A stretch of 64,000 bases of DNA, taken from contig JAHBWZ010000011.1 in assembly GCA_019636755.1 (NCBI GenBank), positions 1 to 64,000 of the forward strand. The letters are read 5' to 3'. The notes beneath the pieces were generated by a model. The model searched no databases. It worked only from the letters and a program-made list of their open reading frames with translations, and was not told where the DNA came from. This document shows positions 35,396-44,322 of this stretch, one piece after another (the first letter of the stretch is position 1; the number at the start of each line of letters is the position of its first letter). The translations under genes were made by a program, and so were the position numbers. This stretch comes from Phycisphaeraceae bacterium (GTDB lineage: Bacteria > Planctomycetota > Phycisphaerae > Phycisphaerales > SM1A02).

Positions 35396-36628
35396 ATGGG
35401 ACGCATGCCTCATTCCATGATCGCCGCCACCGCGCTGGGCGTGCTTGCCGGCGTGGCCGCCGCGCAGCAGGATCGCGTGAGCGCCTCGGAGAAGGGCTCA
35501 CTGCTGGTGTGGTCGCAGGTGGAGGTGTGGACCTCCCTTGCCCCGCCTGACCAGACGATCGCGGGTGAGGGGCTGGTCCCCGCGCCGTTCGTCGTGAAGG
35601 ACACGTTCATCAGCCTGACGAACGATTTCCCGGAGGACGTGGCGTTCCAGATGTACTTCATCCAGGGGGACAACACGAACCCGCTGGGCTACTGGCAGGT
35701 GTCCGACGTCGGCATCGAACTGACGCGTGACCAGCCGGTCTCCTGGTCGGCGGCCACGGGCCTCGGCACCGTCAACGTGACGCCGTGGCCGGTCCTCGGG
35801 CCTGGCATCCAGGACGGGAACACGACGATCTACCGCGGCATGATCATGGGCTGGGCGGTGGACCGCGTGACGAATCTCCCGATCCGTCACAATCACCTGG
35901 CCGGGCAGGGAACGGTGGTCGATTACCGCGTCGGCGCGGCGTTCGAATACAACACCTGGGCGTTCGCCGCCATCCAGGGTGTGCAGGGCGGCCCGCTCCC
36001 GGTGGCGATCGAACCAGACGGTTCAGTGACGCTGGCGCTGGGCACCAACTACGCCCCGTCCTACGCCCAGCTGCTGCTCAGTTTCCAGGCGTCGGGCTCC
36101 ACCGCGTGGAGCACGCCGCAGTACCTCTACGTGGCCGATACCGGCCTGGCGCTCCATCCGATGGACTGGGATCTCCGCGAGAACGGGGACTCCCCGCCGG
36201 TGCTCACGAAGGCGCAGTTCGACGTCTGGAACGAGAACGAGGTCAAGTTCTCCGGCGCGTACCGCTGCATCCTGTGCTGGGACTACGCGCTCCTCTCTTC
36301 CTACGACGTGCCGAATCACTTCCAGGTCGGCGCGCTCCAGACGAATCATGGCAAGGCGCGGATCGACGGCGTCGCGAGTCCGCTGTGCGAGCTCCTGAAC
36401 GGTGCCGGCAGCGGCTCCGTTCCGACGGTCGCGACGTCGCTGCTGGGCGTGGCCACGCGCATCCTGAGCGGTGACTTCCCGGAGACCGCGGCCTCCAGTC
36501 TCGTGGGCATGGGGCAGGAATCGGCCGTCATCCGGTACTTCCCGGGCAGCGGTCCGCCCGATGAAGCGCCCGGCGGCGCTTCCCCACGGACTGCTGGCGG
36601 CGCGGTGCACGGGATGCTGCAGCGCTGA
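35396..36628 (+). CDS. Secreted protein of VSASEKGSLL family, copy 3
   Basis: A 410-residue exported homologue of copies 1 and 2, the same length as copy 1 but more divergent in DNA. AGGAGGG precedes ATG 35396; ATG 35405 is possible. The signal peptide ends near VAAAQ. Conserved blocks are DRVSASEKGSLLVWSQVEV, NDFPEDVAFQMYF and IQGDNTNPLGYWQVSDVG, then YRCILCWD (CxxC), SPLC and VIRYFPGSGPPDEAP. The variable segment between residues about 45 and 65 differs from copies 1 and 2. It lies about 7 kb from copy 1 with the BNR/MoaD and TPR/ASPIC genes between. A 12-bp hairpin follows. No function is known; see copy 1. Confidence 0.75.
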   Translation: MGRMPHSMIAATALGVLAGVAAAQQDRVSASEKGSLLVWSQVEVWTSLAPPDQTIAGEGLVPAPFVVKDTFISLTNDFPEDVAFQMYFIQGDNTNPLGYWQVSDVGIELTRDQPVSWSAATGLGTVNVTPWPVLGPGIQDGNTTIYRGMIMGWAVDRVTNLPIRHNHLAGQGTVVDYRVGAAFEYNTWAFAAIQGVQGGPLPVAIEPDGSVTLALGTNYAPSYAQLLLSFQASGSTAWSTPQYLYVADTGLALHPMDWDLRENGDSPPVLTKAQFDVWNENEVKFSGAYRCILCWDYALLSSYDVPNHFQVGALQTNHGKARIDGVASPLCELLNGAGSGSVPTVATSLLGVATRILSGDFPETAASSLVGMGQESAVIRYFPGSGPPDEAPGGASPRTAGGAVHGMLQR

Positions 36629-36673
36629 CGCCTGCCGCTGGCGCACCGGCCACGATCGCGGGTGACTTTCGAC

Positions 36674-36704
36674 GCCGCCCCGGGGCATGCCGCCCCGGGG
36701 CGGC
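36674..36704 (+). terminator. Hairpin terminator after copy 3
   Basis: A perfect 12-bp stem (36674-36685 with 36693-36704) around a 7-base loop, 45 bases after the stop codon. No T-tract. Confidence 0.55.
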
Positions 36705-36845
36705 GGTCGTTCCGCTGTCGATGCGTCGAGCGGCGCAGGAAATGCTCAAGTCGCCCGCCCGCGGATGGCCGATAACGCACTCCACGACCCCGGGCCGCGG
36801 GCCGCCTTCGTCGGCCTCGCCGCCCGGATCGGGAGGAGCGTCTTC

Positions 36846-38321
36846 ATGCACCGGATCACGATCGCCGGGCTCGCCGTCTCGGGCCTGTTCAGCCTCGCCC
36901 CTGTCTCGACCATCGCCGCGCAGGACCTGCCGTCGCAGGACGAACTCCGCCGGCTCCGGCAGGAGATGGATGAGGTCCGGGCGGAGAACGCCCGCATGCG
37001 CAGCGAACTCAACCAGATCGCCAGCGCCCAGCGGTCGGACTGGCTGACCGAGAAGCGCGCCGAGGAGATCCGCGCCATCGTCCGCGAGGTGATGGAGGAT
37101 GTCGATGCGCGCGCTTCGTTCCAGAACGGTCTGACCGCGGGATGGGACCGGCACTTCTTCCTCGCCAGTCCCGGCGGTGAGTTCCGGCTCCAGGTGGACG
37201 GGCAGGTGCAGACGCGCGCCATCATGAACCACAAGAGTTCGCCCCTCAATGACAACTGGCGATACGGGTTCGAACTGAGCCGGGCGCGACTCAACTTCTC
37301 CGGGAACGTGATCAAGCCGGAGATCGAGTACCTCATCCAGATGGACTTCACGCGGAATGAGCCGGGACTGGTGACAGGCCTGTACTTCCTTCGCGATGCG
37401 TGGATCCGGTACCGGCTCAACGACGACTGGGCCGTCCGGGCGGGCCAGTTCAAGCTCGCCTTCAACCGGGAGGAACTGGTCTCGAGCGCGCGGCAGCTCG
37501 CGGTCGAGCGGACGCTGCTCAATGAGACCTTCAACCTGGGACGGTCGCCCGGCGTGGAGCTGAGCTGGGCGAAGGGGACCACCAGCCTGGCGCTCCAGCT
37601 GACCAACGGCGCCGTGGACTCGTTCCAGCCTCCGCAGGTGCAGAGCGGCGGTGGACTCAATCCCACCAACAAGAAGGCGCTGGAGCGGGACACCGAGTTC
37701 GCGGTCACCGCGCGCTGGGAGGAACTGCTCGCCGGCCGATGGAGCCAGTTCGACGACATGACGGCGCCGCCCGGTGAGGACTTCGGGCTGCTCTTCGGCC
37801 TCGCCGCGCACTACCAGCAGATCGAATGGGATCGCCAGTTCTCGATCCGGGAGAACGAGGTCAAGTGGCTCGCCCTGACCGCGGACATCTCCGCGGAGTG
37901 GAGCGGCGCGAGCCTGTTCGCCTCCGCCACCTATCACTACACGGACAACCTCTTCGGCATCACCGATTACATCGGCTTCGTGGTCCAGGGCGGCTGGTAC
38001 GTTTCCGATCGCGTGGAACTCTTCGCCCGCTACGAGTACGGGCATGGCGAGTACCCGTTCCCCATCACCGCCTCCTTGACCAGCAGCATGCAGATCCTCA
38101 CCGCCGGCATGAACTGGTACATCGACGGGCACGACCTCAAGCTCACCACGGACGTGGGCGTGAACCTGTCGCGCATCGGCCAGAACTGGGCAGGCGGAAG
38201 CAACACCGTCGGCCAGTCAGACTTCGGGGCGCCCGGTGACATCACGGGCTGGCGGAACATGCAGCAGTTCGAGGACAGCGTGCAGGTGGTCTTCCGGGCC
38301 CAGCTCCAGTTGCTCTTCTGA
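36846..38321 (+). CDS. Outer-membrane porin (phosphate-selective porin O/P-like) with N-terminal coiled coil
   Basis: A 491-residue exported protein. GGAGG precedes ATG 36846. Signal peptide residues 1-25 (ending IAAQ). Residues about 28-60 form a short coiled coil (ELRRLRQEMDEVRAENARM and so on), which often attaches planctomycete porins to the cell wall. The rest is a beta-barrel of the OprO/OprP-like type: FELSRARLNFSGNVIKPEIEY, LRDAWIRYRLNDDWAVRAGQFKLAF, WELSWAKG-type strands, and the final aromatic-ended strand VQVVFRAQLQLLF. Barrel strands alternate polar and hydrophobic residues. Solute specificity cannot be told. Its Phe-terminated last strand is the usual outer-membrane assembly signal, indicating a two-membrane envelope. 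Confidence 0.8.
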   Translation: MHRITIAGLAVSGLFSLAPVSTIAAQDLPSQDELRRLRQEMDEVRAENARMRSELNQIASAQRSDWLTEKRAEEIRAIVREVMEDVDARASFQNGLTAGWDRHFFLASPGGEFRLQVDGQVQTRAIMNHKSSPLNDNWRYGFELSRARLNFSGNVIKPEIEYLIQMDFTRNEPGLVTGLYFLRDAWIRYRLNDDWAVRAGQFKLAFNREELVSSARQLAVERTLLNETFNLGRSPGVELSWAKGTTSLALQLTNGAVDSFQPPQVQSGGGLNPTNKKALERDTEFAVTARWEELLAGRWSQFDDMTAPPGEDFGLLFGLAAHYQQIEWDRQFSIRENEVKWLALTADISAEWSGASLFASATYHYTDNLFGITDYIGFVVQGGWYVSDRVELFARYEYGHGEYPFPITASLTSSMQILTAGMNWYIDGHDLKLTTDVGVNLSRIGQNWAGGSNTVGQSDFGAPGDITGWRNMQQFEDSVQVVFRAQLQLLF

Positions 38322-38438
38322 GGCGGGTCCTCTGCGCCTGCGCCGGGCCGTTCTGTACCGCCGATCCTGCCCGCCTGGGTCGGGCCGGCGGCGCTCGGGG
38401 GCGCCGGTCACGTCCCGACGTACGGATGAGTCCGGTGC

Positions 38439-39764
38439 TCAGCCGTCGGCGCGGCGCCGGATCGAGATCGCCGACGACGGACTGACGAGCACCTCCCAGA
38501 TGAGCGCGATGTCGTCGGCGTGCATCCGGATGCAGCCCATGGAACTGGCGGTGCCGATCGAGTCCGGTTCGATCGTGCCGTGCAGGCCGTAGCCCTGCAC
38601 GTTCGCCAGGTGCGGTTCATCGCCGACGAGGCCGATCCAGTGTTCGCCGATCGGGTTCTTCGGGTCATCCGGCAGGAACCGTTCGCGCGTCCGGGGATTG
38701 ACCCACTCCGGGTTGATGAGCTTGGACCCGGGGCGGACCCGGAACCGGCCTTCCGGCGTTCCGTCTTCGGCGCCGAGCCCGACATCGAAACTCCGGACGA
38801 ACACGGGGTCCAGTTCGTCGCCCAGCCAGAGATCGAGCCGGTACGCCGTCTTGTCGACGACGGCATGGAACGGCCCGGTCACGACCTTGAGGCGCCGGCC
38901 CGCGGCGACCGCCGACGGTGACCGGATGCCGTTGACGCGCTGGATGAAGCGCCAGTCGGTCTGGACGCCGAGTTTCCTGGGCAGCGCCGAGAGCGCATCG
39001 CCGCGCTCGACGACATACGCGATGGCATAGGGGTCGCCCTCGAGCAGTTCGCCGGAGAACACCAGTCGCTCGTTCAGCTCCGCAAGCCGCGCGCGCACAC
39101 GCGCCGCGTCCTCGGCGGGGAGGCGCCCCGAGCGCAACGCGAGCGAGAGTGTGCGCCGCCCGTCGACCGGTCGATTCCGCGCGATCTCATCAAGTCCCTG
39201 GCGGACGCGATCCAGTTCGCGCTGCACCTCGCGGGAGATCTCGCGCGCTTCCGGAACGCCGGAAGGCGGCGTGCCCGCGCCGGTCGTTCGGGAGGGCCCG
39301 CCCGATGCGGTCCGTGCGCGCGGCGACCCACCCGGCGGCGTGGCGGTCCCGGGGTCGACCGGTGGAGATGCCGGCGATGCATCGGCGGCGCCCTGCGTCG
39401 AAGGACGCTCGCCGGATCCGCCGGGCGCCTCGTCGCGCGTCGGCAGGGCAAGCATGGCGCTGCGCGCGTCGCGCCCGAGCGGCGGTGGCGCGGTCGGCTC
39501 GGTGGCGGTGGTGCCCGCCCGTTGCCCGGCCTGACCTGGCCCGTCGCCCGCCGCGGCCCCCGGGTCTCCGCCGAGGGACAGGCGGGTGTCGTCCTCCGGG
39601 TGGTCGGGCGGAAGCGGCGTCGGCCAGAGCCGGACCACGAGAATCACGATGAGCGCGAGGCCGACCACGGCGAGCAGCGGTCGGCCCCGGAAGCGGGGAC
39701 GGGCGCGACGGTAGGTGTACGAGTTGCGGCGGACCGGGCGGACGCTCTGACTCGGAAGGGCCAT
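38439..39764 (-). CDS. Membrane-anchored L,D-transpeptidase (YkuD) with LysM-like region
   Basis: A 441-residue protein. One transmembrane helix near residues 29-46 (LLAVVGLALIVILVVRLW), then a long Pro/Gly/Ala/Thr-rich linker to about 160, a coiled-coil or helical stretch (EISREVQRELDRVRQGLDEI), a LysM-like module (YVVERGDALSALPRKLGV) and a YkuD catalytic domain. The active-site signature is HGTIEPDSIGTASSMGCIRM, with the nucleophilic cysteine in GCIRM. L,D-transpeptidases make 3-3 cross-links in peptidoglycan or link proteins to it. The presence of this enzyme is consistent with planctomycetes possessing peptidoglycan. No ribosome binding site stands out before ATG 39764. Confidence 0.85.
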   Translation of the reverse strand: MALPSQSVRPVRRNSYTYRRARPRFRGRPLLAVVGLALIVILVVRLWPTPLPPDHPEDDTRLSLGGDPGAAAGDGPGQAGQRAGTTATEPTAPPPLGRDARSAMLALPTRDEAPGGSGERPSTQGAADASPASPPVDPGTATPPGGSPRARTASGGPSRTTGAGTPPSGVPEAREISREVQRELDRVRQGLDEIARNRPVDGRRTLSLALRSGRLPAEDAARVRARLAELNERLVFSGELLEGDPYAIAYVVERGDALSALPRKLGVQTDWRFIQRVNGIRSPSAVAAGRRLKVVTGPFHAVVDKTAYRLDLWLGDELDPVFVRSFDVGLGAEDGTPEGRFRVRPGSKLINPEWVNPRTRERFLPDDPKNPIGEHWIGLVGDEPHLANVQGYGLHGTIEPDSIGTASSMGCIRMHADDIALIWEVLVSPSSAISIRRRADG

Positions 39765-39840
39765 GGCGGCATCGTACGGCGCCCGTGGGCCGGTGCACGG
39801 CGGGGTTCCTGCCGCGCCGTCGCCCGGTCCGCGGTCCCGC

Positions 39841-40491
39841 TCAGGATGGCGATGCGGAGGGGCGGGTGGCGCAGAGGCGCCGATCCGTCACCACCCAGTC
39901 CACAGCCGCATCGAGCGGGCCGGCCGGAACGTGGTCGACGATCTGTCCATCGAAGGCGAGACCGGCCGTCACGGCGCCCCGGCGAAGCCTGGACAGGAAG
40001 CGGTCGTAGAACCCGCCACCGCGACCGAGGCGGTGTCCCTGGACATCGAACGCGAGGCCCGGAACGACGACGAGATCGATCTGCGTCGGCACCACGGGGC
40101 GGCCGCCGACCGGCGAGCGGACGCCATGATCGTCGGCCTCGAAGATGCGGTCATCGATCGAGGAGATCTCCACCGCCTCCATGTCCCGTCTCGACCAGTT
40201 GACACGCGGTGCGCACACCGTGATGCCCGCCTGGAACGCCCGCAGCGCGAGCGACGTCGTGTCGACCTCCGCGGCGAGCGGCAGGTAGATCATGACGGTC
40301 GAGGCATGGCGGAACGCTTCCAGCGAGCCGAGGCGCGCACACGCCGCCACGGATCCGGTGCGCCGGTCCTCGCCGGACATCGCGTCCAGCGTCTGTCGCA
40401 TGGCACGGCGGAGTGCACGCTTCTGGTCGTCAAGTTCGGCGGGCATCATCGGGAAGGGATCTCGCACGGGACCGGAGCCCGAGGTCATCAT
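39841..40491 (-). CDS. fau: 5-formyltetrahydrofolate cyclo-ligase
   Basis: A 216-residue enzyme of the YgfA/Fau family, converting 5-formyltetrahydrofolate to 5,10-methenyltetrahydrofolate with ATP. Recognisable motifs: KRALRRAMRQTLDAM near the N-terminus, VMIYLPLAAEVDT, IDLVVVPGLAFDVQGHRLGRGGGFYDRFLSR (substrate/Mg-ATP binding) and VTAGLAFDGQIVDHVP. The length is typical. The start is uncertain: ATG 40491 is chosen, with ATG 40488, 40449 and 40446 as in-frame alternatives, none with a clear ribosome binding site. It is divergent from glmS. Confidence 0.85.
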   Translation of the reverse strand: MMTSGSGPVRDPFPMMPAELDDQKRALRRAMRQTLDAMSGEDRRTGSVAACARLGSLEAFRHASTVMIYLPLAAEVDTTSLALRAFQAGITVCAPRVNWSRRDMEAVEISSIDDRIFEADDHGVRSPVGGRPVVPTQIDLVVVPGLAFDVQGHRLGRGGGFYDRFLSRLRRGAVTAGLAFDGQIVDHVPAGPLDAAVDWVVTDRRLCATRPSASPS

Positions 40492-40676
40492 CGGCCGGTC
40501 GCCGGTCGGACTGGCCCGGATTCGGACAGAAGGCCGAACGGGATGCAGCCGACCTGCGTAGCGTCGGGCCATCGATCCGCGGACCCCGGCATCGCCCGGA
40601 TGCCGTGCTCCCGCCGACCTGCCTCCGCCGCATCCTCCATAATCCAGTCCTTGCCATCCGGCGGGGGAACGAACCT

Positions 40677-42524
40677 ATGTGTGGAATCGTCGCCTATATC
40701 GGACGGAAACCCGCCGTGCCCATCCTTCTCGAGGGACTGAAGCGGCTCGAGTACCGCGGGTACGACTCGGCGGGCATCGCCGTCCTGGGCCAGTGCGGGC
40801 TGTCGGTGGTCAAGGCGCTGGGTCGCGTCCGTCGGCTGGAGTCCCTGCTCGAGGAGCGTCCGCCCCTGGCCGGATCACTGGGCATCGCGCACACGCGGTG
40901 GGCCACGCACGGCGAGCCGAGCGACCGCAACGCACACCCCCATACCGACGGTCCGACCGAGGATGCCGGCGGCCACGGGATCGCGCTGATTCACAACGGC
41001 ATCATCGAGAATCACGCGTCGCTCAAGCGATACCTGCTCGAGAAGGGACACGTGTTCCGATCGGAGACGGACACCGAGGTCCTGGTGCACCTCGTCAGCG
41101 AGCTCTACCAGGGCGACATCGAGAACGCGGTCCGATCCGCCCTGCGGGAGGTCACCGGCGCGTACGCGATCGCGGTGCTCTGCGAGGAGGAGCCGGATCG
41201 CCTGGTCGTCGCACGGAAGGGCTCGCCGCTGATGGTCGGCGTCGGGAAGGACGAGTACATCGTCGCCTCGGACTCCAGTGCGATCGTGGCACACACGACG
41301 CAGGCGTTCACGCTGGACGATTACACCGTTGCCACGCTGACGCGAGATTCCTTCCGGACCACCACGCTCGACAACGTGCCGATCACGCCGGAGATCCGCG
41401 AACTCGAGTTCAGCCTGGAGCAGATCGAACTGGGCGGGTTCGAGCATTTCATGCTCAAGGAGATCGCTGAGCAGCCGCATGCGCTGCGGCAGTGTCTCAA
41501 GGGCCGGATCGACACCCGAGAGGGCCAGGTCGTGCTCGGCGGTGTCAGCCAGTACGCCCGTGAACTGGTCCGTGCACGGAGGATCGTCTTCCTGGGCCAG
41601 GGAACCGCGCTCCATGCCGGCATGATCAGCGAGTACATCATCGAGGACCTCGCCAAGATCCCGGCCGAGTACGACTTCGCCAGCGAGTTCCGCTACCGCA
41701 ATCCGCTCGTGGAGGAAGGCACGATCGTCGTCGCGATCAGCCAGTCCGGCGAGACCGCGGATACGCTCGCCGCACTCCGGGAGGCGAAGGCACGCGGGGC
41801 GCTCGCACTGGGCATCGTGAACGTGGTGGGCTCCTCGATCGCCCGCGAGACGGACGCCGGAGTGTACCTGCGCGTCGGCCCGGAGATCGGCGTGGCATCG
41901 ACGAAGGCGTTCGTCGGCCAGCTCGCGGTGGCGACGCTGCTCGGCGCGTTCATCGGGCGTCGCCGATTCCTCTCCCAGGACGTCGTGTCACGCCTCCTGG
42001 ACGAATTGCAGGCGATGCCGGACCGCCTCGAGCAGGCGGTCGCCCTGAGCGATCACATCCGGGAGGCTGCGGCGCGGTATGTCGACCGCGAGAACTGGCT
42101 CTTTCTGGGGCGCGGATGCAACTATCCCGTGGCCCTCGAAGGGGCGCTGAAACTGAAGGAGATCTCGTACATTCACGCCGAGGGCATGCCCGCGGCGGAG
42201 ATGAAGCACGGTCCCATCGCGCTGATCGACGAGGGCATGCCCGTCGTCTTCGTCGCGACGCACAACAGCCAGTACGAGAAGGTCCTCTCGAACATCGAGG
42301 AGGTCCGTTCCCGGGGCGGTCACGTGATCGCCGTCGCGACGGAGGGCGACACGCACCTGCCCTCCCTCTGCGAGGAGATCTTCTTCGTCCCCGATGTGCC
42401 CGAGCAGCTCCAGCCGATGCTGACGGTGGTGCCGCTCCAGCTTCTGGCGTATCACGCCGCCGTTCTCCGCGGCAAGGACGTGGACAAGCCGCGGAACCTG
42501 GCGAAGAGCGTGACGGTGGAGTGA
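40677..42524 (+). CDS. glmS: Glutamine--fructose-6-phosphate aminotransferase
   Basis: A 615-residue isomerising glucosamine-6-phosphate synthase, first step toward UDP-GlcNAc for peptidoglycan and lipid A. The N-terminal glutaminase begins MCGIVAYIGRK, with the nucleophilic Cys next to the initiator Met, and RLEYRGYDSAG and THGEPSDRNAHPH follow. The C-terminal half has two SIS domains with CxxxxxS-type sugar-binding segments such as VVAISQSGETADTLAALREAK and YIHAEGMPAAEMKHGPIALID, ending KSVTVE. Length is normal. I see no glmS ribozyme-like leader; the 185-base divergent gap to fau must hold both promoters. Confidence 0.95.
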   Translation: MCGIVAYIGRKPAVPILLEGLKRLEYRGYDSAGIAVLGQCGLSVVKALGRVRRLESLLEERPPLAGSLGIAHTRWATHGEPSDRNAHPHTDGPTEDAGGHGIALIHNGIIENHASLKRYLLEKGHVFRSETDTEVLVHLVSELYQGDIENAVRSALREVTGAYAIAVLCEEEPDRLVVARKGSPLMVGVGKDEYIVASDSSAIVAHTTQAFTLDDYTVATLTRDSFRTTTLDNVPITPEIRELEFSLEQIELGGFEHFMLKEIAEQPHALRQCLKGRIDTREGQVVLGGVSQYARELVRARRIVFLGQGTALHAGMISEYIIEDLAKIPAEYDFASEFRYRNPLVEEGTIVVAISQSGETADTLAALREAKARGALALGIVNVVGSSIARETDAGVYLRVGPEIGVASTKAFVGQLAVATLLGAFIGRRRFLSQDVVSRLLDELQAMPDRLEQAVALSDHIREAAARYVDRENWLFLGRGCNYPVALEGALKLKEISYIHAEGMPAAEMKHGPIALIDEGMPVVFVATHNSQYEKVLSNIEEVRSRGGHVIAVATEGDTHLPSLCEEIFFVPDVPEQLQPMLTVVPLQLLAYHAAVLRGKDVDKPRNLAKSVTVE

Positions 42525-42527
42525 TCC

Positions 42528-42563
42528 GGGCCGCGCGTGCCGCGTGGGCCGCGCGTGCCGCGT
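42528..42563. repeat. 18-bp perfect tandem duplication
   Basis: Two perfect head-to-tail copies of an 18-base unit (42528-42545 and 42546-42563) in the 49 bases between the convergent stops of glmS and the ASPIC gene. It contains a CGCGCG core. Confidence 0.8.
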
Positions 42564-42573
42564 GATGATCCGC

Positions 42574-44322
42574 TCATCGCGTGACGTGGAGCCTTCGGCT
42601 GAAGTCGTCGCCGGAGAGATCGCGCCCGGTGATCGCGCCGTCGGGCCATCGGATCCGCAGCGCGGCGCCGCTCCAGGACGCGGGAATCCCGAAGTGTGCC
42701 GCCGGCGGGCCGGAGGACTGGAACCCGCCTCCGAAGATCCAGCGGGTCTGCCGCTCGTCGCCGCTGCTGAGCGTGACCGTCGCGCCCAGCGCCCGGCGGT
42801 TCCCGGGATTCCGCCCGTCATCGAGCGAAACGACGAGCCAGCGCCGGTCCCCGTGCGGCGTCGGACCGGCGAGCAGGCGCACCGGCGCGTTCAGTTCGCC
42901 GACGACGATGTCGATGGCCCCGTTCCCGTCGAGATCGGCGAAGACGGCGACGCGGTCGCGGCCCGGGCGTCTGAGCCAGGACTCCGGATCGCCGGATTCG
43001 ACACGGACGAACCGGCGTGCCTCGCGACGGAACACGAGCGGCGGCTGCTCATACTCGCTGTCCATCGTCTCCCGCTTCGCCTCCGGATAGACATGCCCGT
43101 TGAAACTGACCAGGTCCTCTGCACCGTCGAGATCGAGGTCCACGAAGGCGGCGGACCAGCCGAGGAACGGATGACTGATCTGACCCAGTCCCCATCGCCG
43201 GGTCTGGTCCTCGAAGAACCCTTCCGGGAGGTTGACGTGCAGCGTGTTCGTATCGCTGGAGAAGTTCGTGGTGAAGACATCCGGTCGCCCGTTCCCGGTC
43301 ACGTCTCCGATCGCGATGCCCATCGTCGCCTGGTCGTTCCCGTCGAAGTTCGATGCGATGCCGCTGGCGACGCCGATGTCGCGGAATCGCCACTCGCCCT
43401 CGTTCCGGAAGAGGAAGTTGGCCATCGAGTCGTTGCCGACGAAGATGTCCGGACGGCCGTCGCCGTCGAAGTCGAGGATGACCGCGCCGAGTCCGTACGC
43501 CGGACGGGGCGGAAGGCAGCCGGCGTCCGCCGTGACATCCCGGAAGCGACCGTCGCCCTCGTTGCGGTAGAGCACATCATGTTCCGCCGTGAGTCCGTGC
43601 GGGCCTCCCATGACGGTCTGTTCCTTGTACCGGGCGCGCGGCGGAGGTCGTTCGTGATCGAAGACGAGGTAGTTCACGACGTACAGGTCGAGCAGCCCGT
43701 CGAGATCGAGATCGCCGAACGCGGCGCTCGTCGCCCACCGCGGGTCGTTCACGCCGGACTCCGCGGCAGACTCGATGAATCGACCCGGCGCGTGCTGCCG
43801 GAACAGCGCGTTGGGGCCGTAGCAGCAGACGAAGACATCCTCACGGCCATCCGCGTCGACGTCCGCGGTCGCAGCGCCGAAGGACCAGCGCGTGTGCACC
43901 AGCCCCGACGGCCCGGTCACGTCCTCGAATCGCAGGCCTCCGAGATTCCGGAAGAGGCGGCTGCCCGGACCGTCTTCCGGCGCCGGAACCGTCGCGCCGT
44001 TCGCGATGAACAGGTCGAGGTGACCGTCGTCGTCGTAGTCGAAGAGCGCGAGGCCGCCGCCGTTGACTTCCAGGATCTCCCGCGCGGGGCGATCGCCGCT
44101 CACCATGCGCACGGACAGGCCGCTCTCCGCGGTGACGTCACGGAGTTCGAACCCGGGCGCCGGTGGATGGACGACCCCGCTGCGAGCGGGTGCCCGTTCC
44201 GCGGCGTCCGCGGATGACCGGTCGTTGCCATCGTCCCGCTTCGCGCACCCGCCGAGCAGCAGCGCGATCAGGATCACGAGGCGGGGTGGAGAAGCGGGGA
44301 GCCGCGGTGCGCTGTCGTTCAC
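42574..44322 (-). CDS. FG-GAP/VCBS and ASPIC/UnbV repeat lipoprotein
   Basis: A 582-residue predicted surface lipoprotein. The GTG start at 44322 overlaps the TPR gene stop (GTGA), giving a signal sequence (VILIALLLGGC) with a lipobox. FG-GAP repeats: LFDYDDDGHLDLFIANG, ADVDADGREDVFVCCYG, GDLDLDGLLDLYVVNYL, LDFDGDGRPDIFVGND, VDLDLDGAEDLVSFNG and ADLDGNGAIDIVVG. The C-terminal ASPIC/UnbV domain has WIFGGGFQSSGPPAAHFGI and LRIRWPDGAITGR. It is the same type as the gene at 33375, and the same pairing with a TPR lipoprotein is present on the opposite strand. Convergent with glmS. Confidence 0.8.
   Translation of the reverse strand: MNDSAPRLPASPPRLVILIALLLGGCAKRDDGNDRSSADAAERAPARSGVVHPPAPGFELRDVTAESGLSVRMVSGDRPAREILEVNGGGLALFDYDDDGHLDLFIANGATVPAPEDGPGSRLFRNLGGLRFEDVTGPSGLVHTRWSFGAATADVDADGREDVFVCCYGPNALFRQHAPGRFIESAAESGVNDPRWATSAAFGDLDLDGLLDLYVVNYLVFDHERPPPRARYKEQTVMGGPHGLTAEHDVLYRNEGDGRFRDVTADAGCLPPRPAYGLGAVILDFDGDGRPDIFVGNDSMANFLFRNEGEWRFRDIGVASGIASNFDGNDQATMGIAIGDVTGNGRPDVFTTNFSSDTNTLHVNLPEGFFEDQTRRWGLGQISHPFLGWSAAFVDLDLDGAEDLVSFNGHVYPEAKRETMDSEYEQPPLVFRREARRFVRVESGDPESWLRRPGRDRVAVFADLDGNGAIDIVVGELNAPVRLLAGPTPHGDRRWLVVSLDDGRNPGNRRALGATVTLSSGDERQTRWIFGGGFQSSGPPAAHFGIPASWSGAALRIRWPDGAITGRDLSGDDFSRRLHVTR

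Noticed and set aside
26814-36704. A mobile element carrying the three paralogues
   Set aside because: No transposase, recombinase, terminal inverted repeat or target duplication was seen around the copies. Ordinary duplication explains them.
40492-40676. A glmS-type ribozyme or riboswitch in the fau/glmS gap
   Set aside because: The gap is only 185 bases and shared by divergent genes; no double-pseudoknot-like paired elements or conserved cores were recognised.
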